Positions 28,802-41,560 of a stretch of DNA of 64,000 nucleotides are shown here, one piece after another. The translations under genes were made by a program, and so were the position numbers. The stretch's first letter is position 1; every line of letters starts with the position of its first letter. This DNA is from Apis mellifera (Eukaryota > Arthropoda > Insecta > Hymenoptera > Apidae): NCBI RefSeq assembly GCF_003254395.2, contig NC_037649.1, positions 2,889,001 to 2,953,000 on the forward strand, in the 5' to 3' direction. The notes under the pieces were generated by a model. The model saw only the letters and a program-made list of their open reading frames with translations, searched no databases and had not been told where the DNA came from.

Positions 28802-28984
28802 TTATAATTCCTTTCGAATATATACAAGTATATATACAATTATGTATACTAATATGAGTAGAGAGGTCTGTTGCGACAGAAGTACTTCCACGAAGCATGC
28901 AATCTTGCGCCATCCATCGTATACACATATCTTTAGATCATCGCCGTAGGGAAATCTCGTTTCAAAGGAGTCCGAAAAATCTTC
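28802..28984 (-). other. Possible exon of an unrecognised minus-strand gene
   Basis: A compact GC-rich island stands out sharply in very AT-rich DNA. On the minus strand an acceptor-like TTTATTTCAG sits immediately before 28984, and the frame from there is open for 60 codons to a TAA at 28802-28804. The first 40 codons have a mixed, protein-like composition (for example F-P-Y-G-D-D-L-K-I, then D-G-W-R-K). The rest becomes an Ile/Tyr/Val-rich run as the DNA turns AT-rich, so a real exon would probably end earlier; a GTACTT donor-like site lies inside. The opposite strand has a 31-codon ATG frame (28854-28949). No family is recognised, so this is a candidate only. Confidence 0.3.
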
Positions 28985-29082
28985 CTGAAATAAATATATT
29001 AAAAATGAATTCGATATTATAAAAATGAATTCTTATTTATTATAATAAAATATATAATATAAAATATTAATAGATATAATTA

Positions 29083-29175
29083 ATTGTACATATATTATAT
29101 AAATATTAAATAATATTTATAATTATACATATATTACATATTAGATAATATTTACTGTACATATATTATATATAT
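29083..29175. repeat. Imperfect minisatellite around TACATATATTA
   Basis: Three diverged units each contain TACATATATTA, the first two followed by an AATATTTA-type tail. The array sits in a longer AT-only region that runs to about 29290. Confidence 0.7.
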
Positions 29176-31668
29176 TATTGTTTATTATAATACATATTAA
29201 TAATATAATATATAATATATATTATTAATTTTTATTAATAATATATATATTATATTATAATATTTTCATATAATATTTTGTATTAATTTATGAATAATAA
29301 AAATACTATAATAAAATTGAAAACAAAATAATAATTAATAAAATAATTAATATATATATAAATAATAATATAATTATATATTTTAATATATAATTATTAA
29401 TTTTAATATTAACTTGTTATTTTCATTTTAATAATTGCAATTTAACTAATTAAAATGAATGTCTATTCTAATATTTAGTTATTAAATTTATAATAAAATA
29501 ATGAAATTTATTCCAATTTTATGCATAATTAGTTTTGTTTCCTAATATAAGTATTATAACACATAAATAACATAAATTCTTATGATAAATAATGTAAATC
29601 ATTATATGTACAATAAATGTAAATAATTGATATCATATATAATGAATGAATGGAAAATCATTTATTCATATGTAATGTAATAAATAAAGAAAATAAAATA
29701 TAATTATATAAAAATTAATACAATAAAAATCAAAATTAAAAATTCATCATGTTTATAATCATTCAGAAATTATTTTCGAATGTTCGCTTTGTTTCGAAAA
29801 ATTTTAGACACAAAATGAAATCAGCTTATCTTGCATCATATTCATATAGTTTAATTCATATATTCTTATTCTTTTATTTTTTTTTCATATTTATAATATT
29901 TTATTATTCTCTGCTTTTTCATTTTTCTTTCTCACATTAGCAATGCTTTTTTGCTTTTAATCTTTGGTACTTACAACTTTTCATATATATTCTTCCTAAT
30001 TGCTTTTTATAAATACATTATATTTTTTTTTCATTTTTGCATTTACTATAAATCAGATTTGGATGTTTTTAAAATAAAATATTTTAAAATGATTATTTGA
30101 TTTTAATGAAAATAATTAATTTACCAAGTTTTCATATTATTATTGCTTTTAATTCTAGATTAACATTTATTATAATTATTTGCTCAATAATTATTCTGAA
30201 AGTTATTTCAGTATACTTAATTTAAGAATAAATTTTCTGTTCTTTTAAGAAATAAACTTGATTCATATAAATAACAATGAATTTTTTATTATTTTTCCAA
30301 AAAAATATTAATTTCCAAAAATTTTATTTTTATTTATTTTGTTTTAAATTTTGTTAATTGATCAAATGAAAAAATATAATCTTATTTGAAATATATTGTG
30401 AAATATATAAGATCTTATTTATAAAAGAATCGAAAGTCGATTTTAAAGAATAAAACAAATACAGAAATATAAAAATATTGGCTAAAATTTATTTGTTAAA
30501 TTATAAGCAATTTAATTCGTGTTAAATAAATCGAAACGAAAATGAAATCGACAGCGATATATTATATTACAAATATAAAATATGATGTGATTCTTTCTGT
30601 CACAATACAAACTTTGACGAATATATAATGCATTTGAATAAAAATAATAAATAGCATTATTTCAAATAATTATTTTTAATTTATTATTTGAAAAATAAAT
30701 TAGATTTTAATCACATATTTTGTTTATTTAAACAAACAAATGAATTTTTTAAATATATAATTTTTGTTATTTAGCTCTTAAATGAAGTAGATTTTAAATG
30801 AAATTTTTATTCTCTTATTTTATTTAATCTTCTATTTTAAATTATTCAAATAATTATTTCTCAAATAATTGTTTATATTAAAATTGTCACATATACCAAT
30901 ATATATATATAATATGTTGTAATATATATATATATAACAAATATATCTATTAAAAACAAAAGTATTTATTTTATTTTTTTATATCATCGCATAGTTATTT
31001 AAATTGTTGATTTAAACTTTATATTGAATAACAATTTAAAAAATATTAATTTTTTTGTTGTATAAACAATTTTTTTTATTGTAAAAATTATATAATTATG
31101 TATATTAATATTTTATATTAATATTTTACTATTATATGTATCTTTATAATGTTATATATTATATATAATATTAATATTATAATATTATAATATTATATAT
31201 AATTATATGTATCATATATAATATAATATAAATTATATAATATTATATAATTTTATATAAAATGTTTTACCAAATAGATCTTATGAAAAAAAACAACTTT
31301 TGTCTGAAAACTTATTTTGTAATGTAAAATCGAAAAATAATCGAATTTTCAAAGATTGTTTTTAGTTTCTTAAAGTGATTTTGCGTAACAAAAAAACATT
31401 TTTAATATATTTTTACGTAATATATATCTATATAATATATATTTATAAGCACTATATATCTTCAAAGTTTTTAAATTTTCGGATCAAAAATCTTTTGTTT
31501 TCAGTTACATTTTTATCAAGAATAATTACTGAAGGGAGAACCAAAATCGTGAACAATTTTTAAAAAATCAATTAGCAATTAAAAATTCAATTAGAAGCTA
31601 ATCAGATCTGAATTGGAAATAATTCATTTAAAAATTAATCAAGAAATTAATTAAAAATCACAGAAAAT

Positions 31669-31751
31669 AATAATTTTTAAAAAATTATCAAATTTAAATA
31701 ATTTTTAAAAAATTATCAAGTTTAAATAATTTTAAAAAATTATTAAGTTTA
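31669..31751. repeat. Tandem repeat, about 28-bp unit x3
   Basis: Three successive units are built on AATAATTTTTAAAAAATTAT followed by CAARTTTA. The third unit is shortened by one T and carries a C-to-T change. Confidence 0.85.
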
Positions 31752-33828
31752 TCACAATATAAATAGTTATACAATTCTATAATAGTAAGTGATTCTTTGA
31801 GAAAAACAATATTCAATTATATCTTTTTTCCTACAATATTCAACTTTAATTTTATAATAAACTCATTAAAATTGATGAAAAAAGGATTAATCAAGATAAA
31901 TTTATTATTTATAATAAAATATAATATATATAATATAATATAATAAAAAAAATATAATATATATTTCTTTAGAATAGAAATAGAAATGTTTAAAATTTTG
32001 ATAAAATCTTTTATATATAATAAATGATATAATGCTTTATTTTTTATTATAATATAAAAATATTAATTGTCTATGTTTAAAAAATATATTTTTATGTACA
32101 ATTTTGTTCTTATTTTATATAAAAATAAATATAATAAATCAAAAAATATATTTTTAATAAATTAATAAATTAATAAATGATTAACTTTAATATATATAAG
32201 AAATTTCTTAATATTTCATAAAATTATTATCATTATATATACATTATTAAGTCAAAAATTGTTCAAAAACAAACAAAATAGATTTTAAAGCAAAATATAT
32301 TTGAAAGTAAAAATGTAATGGTATTTTTCTTATTGCTTAAAATATTTTGTATAAGTCAAAAGATCTTTTTTAAAAACTAAAGAAAACTAAAGAAGATTTA
32401 TTTTTTGTCTAATAATGCTTAAACATTTTATCTTTTCTTATGCACATTTATCATCGATATTCGAAACACCAAAATTTCTCAAATATATGATTCAAGAAAG
32501 AAGCCACATTTGTCCAACAAATGAATAAAATAAATAAAAAAAAATAACAATTTGTTAATTGTAATTCATAATTATAAGTAACAAATAATAAAATTTCTAT
32601 TATTCAAACATGTATTATTGGAATAATATAATACTGTATTAATTTTTATTCTACATAACAATGTAAACATATATCTTTATTTACTATCATTTTTTGACTT
32701 TTTAAATATTTCCAATTTCATTTCAATAGTTAATAATATATATGTTTACGTTTACGTTTCTGTCGTTGTATATAGAATATCCAAATTTTAAATTAAATTC
32801 TATTTTCATAGCTGTAATAAGAAAAGATTTTTATTTTGTTATGATAGTGTAATTCAGAAATAGTATATTCAAATAAAATTCAAATAGTTCAAATAAAGAA
32901 TGTTCAATTAATAAAACGTATTAAAATATTATTAAGATACTAAATATGCAAATAATAAAGGTTTTATTGAAAAATTCACCATTATTGGCATTAAAAAACA
33001 GAAAAGTGAAATTAAAAATTATATATATGTTTCAGAAAAGAAATGCTGAAAAATAAACATGGTGCATATGATATTATATATATATATATATAAATAATTT
33101 TTATAAATTTTATGAGATCTATAAGATCTATCTATATCATATAATCTTTTCTAGATATTTATTCAAATTAACATTATTTTCTAAGTTATCTTATTTTGAA
33201 TTGCTTTGATCTTTATTATATTATCAAAGCTTTAATTATATTCTTCGACGTCATATATGATTGCAACATGACGGACATGTTTGTAGGACAAGGAAACGAA
33301 TAATTGACGGGAAAAGGAGTCATAAGCTAATCATAGCTAATCTAGAACGAGAGCAATTAAGAAACATAGTTGTAAATATAATAAAATACTTGTGTAAAAT
33401 ATTAATGATTGCTTATTGTGAAATTATTCGATATGAATAAAGAAAAATGAATAATGAAAAATGCGGAAAAAGTGAATAATAAGTTTAAGAATGAAATCGA
33501 TTAATTAAATATTCTTGACATTTTGATAATATTTTTGGATAGTGGTAAAATCAAGTTCAATATATCTAATTCTATTTATAAATATAAATCGATGTAAAAG
33601 TTTCATTTTATTTTAATATATTTGCAAGTGCAATGCGGATTTTTATACAGCTGAAATATATTAAAATATATAATTAATATATAATATATAGAATGTGCAA
33701 TTAATATTATTCTCTTTAATATTTCAATCTTTAATCTTTAATGTTTCAAAATATATATAGAATTACAGTATTTATATTTATGAAATATTAGTAATTTTAT
33801 TACCATTTTAATATAATTTTATATTTAT

Positions 33829-33858
33829 ATATATTTATATTTATATAAATATATATAT

Positions 33859-33928
<70 letters not shown>

Positions 33929-33960
33929 AAGTATAATTTTATATTTTATGAAACTTTAAT
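33829..33960. repeat. Long TA palindrome with matched unique arms
   Basis: A TA run of about 55 bp is bracketed by complementary arms (TACTTTATATATA on the left and TATATATAAAGTA on the right). AATTTTATATTTTA-type words lie further out on both sides. The whole block could form a long hairpin or cruciform. Confidence 0.85.
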
Positions 33961-36900
33961 ATTATGAAACATAAAATATAAGAAGATAATTATCGAAATC
34001 AACAATCAAAATACTCTTTACTTTAAAATTCAATTTCATAATAAATTATATAATAATACAAGTAATTATACTTGTATTATGTCCGAAAAAAATTGATAAT
34101 ATAAGATATTGATAAAAATAAGAATTAAAAAGTTAAAAAATATGTTTAAAAATATGTTTAAAAAACAAAAAATTAAAATTTCCTCAAACAAAAAACCTAA
34201 AATTTCCTTAAAAATTACTTTTATAAAAAATATTTTAAAATATTTTTTGTAAAAAACATTATCATAATTTTGTTTTTTTTTATATCTAATTTTTTCATTT
34301 TCTTCTCATATAACATAACTAACGAAATAAGAAAAATAAATCAAAGAATGTTATTTGTTTTACATGTAATATTAGTCATTTTTTCAATTTTATCAATAAT
34401 TTTATTAACAAATAAATTTTTTGTTTTATTAGTTCTAGAATATTAGTTTTTTTATTTAACAAATAATTATATAAAAACTACAAAAAGATTTATATAATAT
34501 ATATTTATTTTCATTGATTCAAGAATTGAAAATTAATCCTAATTAGTATTTTTAGAAATATATTAAAATATCAAATCAAAATATCACTAATTAGAAGATA
34601 AATTAATTTGAATAACCGATTTGAAAAAATTGAATGTATAAATATATTATAAATCATATCATGTTTACAAATAAAATAATTTTCAAATATACACAACTGT
34701 TAATATATTATTATAATATCTATAAAAAAATGATAGAGACCAACACAAATAACAAAATGTCGATAAAATTATTTATTAATTTAAGCAATAATTTAAATTC
34801 GTATTAAATGAACCGAGTCGAACAGATAATAGAAAATGTCTCTATAAATGTCTATACAATTTCGCTTCTTCTTCGTTTCATTTTATCGAAAATATATTAA
34901 ATGCTTATAATTTAATAAATTTAATCCGCATTTTTGCTAATTTTATTTTTCTTTAAAAACAAACGAATTTTTCGGAAAACGTATCATATTTAATATTTTA
35001 TAGAATAATAATATATAAATGTATAAAATATAAAATTAAATTTATGTGTAATAAATGATAATACATTTTATCCATTCATTCAATACTTCAAAGTTTCTAT
35101 TATCAATTTGTTAATTCAAATTTTTTTTATTTAAATTAATAAGCTAATATTACTATACTGACATTTGTAAGATCTACTTATGTTGCTTGTTTAATTTGTT
35201 CATTGTTTCTTGTTTTCTATAGTCACATATTTGAAATAGATAAAATATAGATTTTAAAATATAAATATAGTTAGATATATAATTGGATAATATAAATATA
35301 ATTATAATTTCTAAAATAAATAAGTAATTTATTTTGAATTTGAATAAATGTTTATTTTAATATAAAAAATTTATTATTGTAATATATAAAAATTTATTAT
35401 TTTAATATATTATCTATAATTCCAATTCCATTATAATTAAAATAAAGAAAATATTTCGCGAGATATATTTTCTTATTATAATATTATTTTTTTATATTTA
35501 TGAAAATAGAATAGATATGAAAGAAGCAAAATTTTTTATAGAAACATAATGAAGAAATCTTATAATAATAAAATATGAAACTATAATAATATGAAAAGTT
35601 TTACATTTTCTAAACATTATGATAATATTGATGCATATGAAAAAATTTGAAAATTAGTTTGAATTATTTTAAGATTACAAAAATTGCTATAACTATAATC
35701 AAACAATTTATGAAATTCTTTGATTGAAATAAGAATAGAATTAAAATTTTGTTTATATGAAAGTCTGCCAGAAACGAGAAGAATTTTATTAAAAGAATTT
35801 AAGAAAGTTTTGATCAAGAGAAAGAAATTCATTAATATCAACTTAAAAATTATGTGCATGATGTTACAAGATTTCATATCTATTTCACCATCTTTTTTTA
35901 TGACCTTTATTTTTCCTTAAAATTTTATAATTTTCTTTCCAAAATGTGTCCAAGTAATATATATTAATTAGATAATTATTTCAAATAGAATAATAATGTA
36001 ATATGAAATAATAACAATAAAAAATAATTATTTGAAATAAAATAAAAAAGAATCTCATTCGAAATAAAAATGTTTGCAAATAAATTTTAAATTTTTGTTT
36101 GAGGAATAAATTATTTTTAAAATTTAATTATTAAATATTAGATTATTTCAAATAATAAAATTCTTCTTATACAAGAAACATAAATTTTTATCTTATTATT
36201 AGATCAAGAATAGATGAAATACAGGAAAAATGAAAAAAAAACTTAAAATATGTTATGTAGAGAATATAAAGAAAAAATAGATTTAAATTTCACGTAGAAG
36301 AATATTTTTATTTGAAATGAAATCAAATAACTAAATATAAAACTAATGAATATTGAAATGAATATTGATAATTTAATTTTCGAATATTATTTAGAAAAAA
36401 ATAAAATTTTTTTCGAATAATTATAAATAATTATAAATAATAATTATAAATAAGAATTTATCTTTAAAGTAACAGTTATTTTTTTATTATTTCAATAATA
36501 ACATTTTTAATAAAAAATAAATAAATATTAATCTTTGGAATCACATTATTTTTACGTTATGTATCTTATGCTATTTGAACTTTTTATTACTTTTTCTTAT
36601 TGAAAATTTATAATAATAATGAATAAGATCAGGAAAATAATAAAATATATTGCTTTAAAATAAGAATTTTTTTGATACATCTTGATTGATCAATATTTTA
36701 CATCATTGATCAAAATATTACATATATTATATATATTATTTTATTATATATATTAAATAAAAAATATCTTAAATAATACATAATATCTTTAAAAATTATG
36801 TTTTCATAATATTATTAATAAAAAGTTTTTATATATGTAATAATGTATGAAAACTTCTGATCTCTAAAGAATACCTATAATAACCTTTGATACCTTTGAT

Positions 36901-37789
36901 ACCTTTTTTAAAATTCTTTTCATTTAATGTTGAACTTGATAAATAAGAATACTCAGACGATATTGTGAGATAGAAGATAATTCACATACTTTCACATTCT
37001 TCAAGTTCAGATTCCACGTACAACTTTCAGTTATTAATCAATAATATCTGTCGAAATTTCTATATCTATAATTTGATTTGATCAATATTTAATGAAACAT
37101 TTCAAAAATGATCATTAAAATGATATTAAATAAGATAATATAGATATTAGTTATTAAATTAGATATTATTTCAAATAATTATGCATTAATTTATTTAAAT
37201 AAACATACAATATTTTTCTAGATTATTACGTTGTTTTAACATTGTTTCTCGAAAGGAAATAAGTTTTTATTAATTTTTAAATTTTTAAAATATAATATAT
37301 AATTTTAAATTTTTAAAATATAATATATATTTTAAATAACTTATAAATATTAGTATTTTTCAAATATTCTTATTTTATTATGCCATTAGTTTCTATAAAG
37401 AAATTGTTTTCTTTAATATATTGAAGAAATTTATTTGATATATTTAACAATATAGATATCTCTTTCATAAATTGTTTAAAGTAAAAATAATTTTGAAAAT
37501 AAATTTATTATACAAATTAGTTAAATATTATAAAAATTATGAGATTTAAAATTTAATCTAAATTTGTTGTTTTAGAAATTATATTTCTGAATAAATTAAT
37601 AAAAATATATTTAACTCTTTATATTAAACTATTTGTTAATTTAGTTGAAAAAATAAAGAATGCAGATGTGTAAAAAAATTGAATTCTTCGTGAAATTATA
37701 TTGATTTTTGAATTGCTTTGTAATTAATGAAATAAAAAGATATCTATATATTCCATATAGTATTATAACCAATTAAAAATGATATGTAA

Positions 37790-38160
37790 CAGGAATAAAA
37801 AGAATATAATTGCTTTTTCGACGCTTTTGTTTAATGCGTTGGTTTCTTATACGCTAGCCTTGAATAATGAAGCAACATAAAGACAAGTAAAAGTGGGGTA
37901 GTGAACTTGCCTGTTGCTACAAAACTAGTTATCCAAGAATGTAATAAGTAGATACCGTGGTATGGAAATCATATGACACGCATGGACACACATCGAATAC
38001 GGTCATTGCTTAATGTTGCATATCCTCCTATAAACACATGCCGTTTTATTTTAGTTTGACCTGGGTCGCGTGCATAACCGTGAAACGAAAATCATTTGCC
38101 ATCATGAGGAGATGGCACGACCGTTTCAAATACATGTGAATTGTAATAGGTTGTTAAATG
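37790..38160. other. GC-elevated island with hairpin and short ORF
   Basis: About 370 bp with GC far above the flanks. An imperfect inverted repeat (AGCAACA...CAAG at 37871-37887 against CTTG...TGTTGCT at 37906-37918) could fold as a stem-loop. A + strand ATG frame at 38038-38139 encodes 33 residues rich in Arg, Lys and Trp and lacking Glu, but nothing supports its translation. The island lies about 9 kb upstream of the first confident PDSS1 exon and could be a promoter-proximal element, a 5' exon or a noncoding RNA. No donor found here keeps frame convincingly with that exon. Confidence 0.3.
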
Positions 38161-41119
38161 CTATTTAAAGTTTATTTTTATAAGTGGTCGCAATAAGTAT
38201 ATAGTATTAGTAAGCATATAATTATCAGTAACGAATGATTTAACACTGCTAGAAAGAATTGTTTAACATTAGATAGTGGAACAAAGATTGTGTTGTAACT
38301 TTTTATGATGTAAATATTTTTCTCGACGACTTGTGTAATATGTAATATGTAATATGTAATAGAATGAAACACAACATAAAGATTCTTTTTCAGTAATATT
38401 TAAGCTGAATTAAAAAATCATAAAGTTTGAATTTAAAATTCAACAAATTTTTTGAAATATTGAAAATTTTATTTTCATTAATTTTATAATTTTTTATTCA
38501 ATATTTATCAATTTTTATCAATAATTTATAATAATGTAATTTTTTTAACAAATAATGTTTCTTTATATGATTATTCTATATATATTTCTTTGTATATGAA
38601 TAATTTCGAAAAAAAAATAGCATTAGATTTTGTATTTTTAATGATAAGAAAATAAAAAAAATATTTTCAAAATATATTTTATGAAAAAGAAAAAAATAAA
38701 ATTAAAATTCTTCTATCACTTCAAGAAATAATTTTTTAGAAACTATCTTTGCAATTTAATTTCATGAAAAATTTAAAAATATTTATATAATTTTGATCTT
38801 TTTATTTCATTTCAATTTACAAAAGAATTTTATTGAATTTTATAATTTAATCTCTAAGCTTGTGCAAATTATTTTTTTCTATAGATTAATATTTAGAATT
38901 TTATAAATAGAAATTTTTTTATTTATAAAAAGAAAATTATAATTGATTACAATTTTTAATTTGAAACTTATAAATTAGAAATTATTATGAACAAATATAA
39001 TAAAATTATCACTTAATTATCCATATAGATCCACAATAGATAATCAAAAACTAATGAGATAAATTATAATGATAAATTATTAAAAAAATAAAATAACGTT
39101 TTAAAAATACAATGTAAATTCATAATAAAGTCACTCTATAATTTTACAATTTTTCCTTATTTTTTGGTTCGGAATATTATTTTGTTATAAATCTCTAATA
39201 TTTTCAACTTTTTATTTAAATTTTTTTATTAAATTAATTAATAATAAATTAATTTTTATTAAATTTTTTTAATATTATTATTGAATATTATTATATATTT
39301 TTAATGCTATTTAATTTTTTTTAAATTAAAATTGAGAGTAATTCTTTTTTTTACTTAAAAAAAAAACTGATTATTTTTATTTTTTTAGTAATATATTAAA
39401 AAAACATTAATTAATTCATTAACTTGTAACTTACGTAAGGCTCTCTAGAGAAAATAAAAATCGTGAACATATATGAATTGAATTAAATAATTATTGATCT
39501 TACATAAATGGAGAAAATTATTTATATATTGCGTTTATATGCAGTAAAATGTTTAATTAATTCTATTTCTCTATATTAATTGAAAAAATTAATTTTAAAT
39601 AAAATTATTTCATTTTAAATATCATACTAGTAAAAACAATTAATTAATAATTTTTTAATGATGCGAACTGTGATAATTAAAATTCTATAAGTCGAAAATC
39701 TTTATAAAATTACAATTTTATTCATTTTCTTCCATTCTTTTGCGGAAATATATAATCAATAACAAAAATATTTTTATTCTATATTACAAAGAAATTCACT
39801 TTAATTGAAAATTTCATTGATTTTATCGAAAATTTGTTTGTATATATATATATATGGAGTATATATATGGAATATATATAATTATATGGAGTAATTTTTT
39901 ACCGAAGAAATCTTGTCGAAAAAATAAAATTAACTTTTGAAAGTTTTAACAAAAACTTTAAACACAATTATTTTATAATAGAGCATATTATAATAGGATA
40001 ATAGAGCATTAAAAACTAAACATTTCATAATTTAAAATATTATTCTATCTAATATTATTATAAATCTAATATCTAATATTATTATAATATTATTATAAAG
40101 TTATATTTAAAAGAACGAAAAACTATTGAATCTTTAAATATTAATCTTATTTCGTTTTAAAATGATGTTATAAAAAATTGTCGCATATGTAATTCACTAT
40201 ATAAGTACATTACATATATTACAAAATTTCATTAAAAATAAAAAAAAATTTATAATATAAAAAATCTTTATAATATTTCTGTGACTAATTGTATATCGAA
40301 ATGAAACTTATTTTAATTTCACATATAGTTACTATATATCAAAATAATATTTAATATTTTAATTATATGTAAAAGTTTGTAATAGCCAAATCTTCACAAA
40401 TCAAAGTTTATTTGTATAAGTCGAACTTCTATTGTCGTAATTGTAATTCGAAATTTATAGCTGTGTCATAAAATATCAGAAATTCTTCGATATTGTCTCC
40501 TTTTTTGTAATCATTATTAATTTTGTAATCATTATATTAATCAGAATTTTTTTCGAATAACATATCATATTCCGAATTTTTTTATTCTTCGATCATGCAT
40601 ATTTTATACTAACTATTAGTTTTTATCTAATTATTTTTCATCATTTTTTATTTACGTTCAATCATATTTGTAATTATATTCGTCGTTTTTATAATTTTAC
40701 TGAAAAAAATTATAAATTCACTTCTTTTATATCTTTTTTATTATTGTAATTAAAATATTATTGTTTTCTTTAGTAAATATATATATATTATATAAAAATA
40801 CACATGAAATATATATATAAAATAAAATAAACTTATGGAAAACATAAAAATACAGAAAAGCTTCGATTTCGATGATTTTTAAATATATTATTATAGAGAG
40901 CGAGATTCTGAACTTTTTTATATACATATAAGCGGCAGTTTTCGAAATATTTACAAATACTTCAAATATTTATATAATTTTTATAATTTATATTTATTTT
41001 TATAATAAATATACTATATCTTTTGTCTCCAATGTAATTTTTGAATTAATAGTCAGTGAATTAATAGATAATTTAAAAATTATCTTTAAAAGATTATCAT
41101 CTCTTCAAAGTTTAGTTAA
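38161..41119. other. AT-rich gene-less stretch
   Basis: About 3 kb with no gene recognised. A TAATATG triplication lies near 38337-38360 and a TA run near 39840-39855. The minus-strand open frames at 38178-38372 and 40727-40927 show no motif. Confidence 0.6.
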
Positions 41120-41560
41120 GAGTGCAGTTATATAGATATCGCATGTCTTTATCGGACATAAGTTTTGCATGCCATGACCTCAATTGACTACCATCAAGAA
41201 GGTGAACTTATGAAATAGCGTTAATGTCATTTACTTGTATCCTGACATGCCCAATTCACGTAACTAACTAAAGATATCATATATATACCCGTGAAGAGAA
41301 ATATCATCTGCGTGATCATCGTTCGTGATGAGTAAATCAGAGAAGAGATCTAAGAAATCGCAGAGAATCGGAATCGAGTTCCGATGACGAAAGTGATCAT
41401 TGGTGTTCAAGCAAAAGAATGTTGTCCTGGCTGGCACATTGTACTGCTAATGTGACGAGAAATGGAAGGAGAAGTGGTTGTCACTGTAACCCATTACGCG
41501 CCTATGAAACGTAAATAGTGAACAGCGGGAACGACAGATCTTGCAAATAACATTGCAATT
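41120..41560 (+). promoter_or_regulatory. Candidate promoter and 5' exon region
   Basis: This is the largest GC island between the repeats and PDSS1. A TATA-like TATATATA at about 41280-41287 is followed roughly 25-30 bp later by an ATCATC initiator-like word. Downstream lie short + strand ATG frames. One, at 41419-41514, starts M-L-S-W-L-A-H-C and is rich in Arg, with no acidic residue before its penultimate codon, as a mitochondrial presequence would be. A consensus-like donor, GTAAAT, sits at 41511. Splicing that donor to the PDSS1 acceptor at 46939 would put the presequence frame out of phase and reach a stop. The segment could therefore be an untranslated first exon, need another exon in between, or belong to something else. 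Confidence 0.35.

Larger units (their letters stand above)
28985..37789. other. AT-rich gene-less stretch
   Basis: Nearly 9 kb with no recognised gene. It contains several short tandem arrays (29083-29175, 31669-31751), the TA palindrome at 33829-33960, and weakly similar blocks at about 30482-30540 and 34763-34824. A small GC-richer patch lies at about 33245-33365, with an AGCTAATC direct repeat near 33326-33343. The overlapping frames at 35617-35920 run on opposite strands over the same DNA and neither shows a motif. Confidence 0.55.

Noticed and set aside
35617..35920. Overlapping open frames on both strands (86 and 66 codons)
   Set aside because: Composition is biased to Ile/Lys/Phe/Ser, no motif or splice signal is seen, and the two frames shadow each other.
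41328..41387. Short frame M-S-K-S-E-K-R-S-K-K-S as the PDSS1 start
   Set aside because: It stops after 19 codons, and no donor lies before the stop that would carry it into the next exon.
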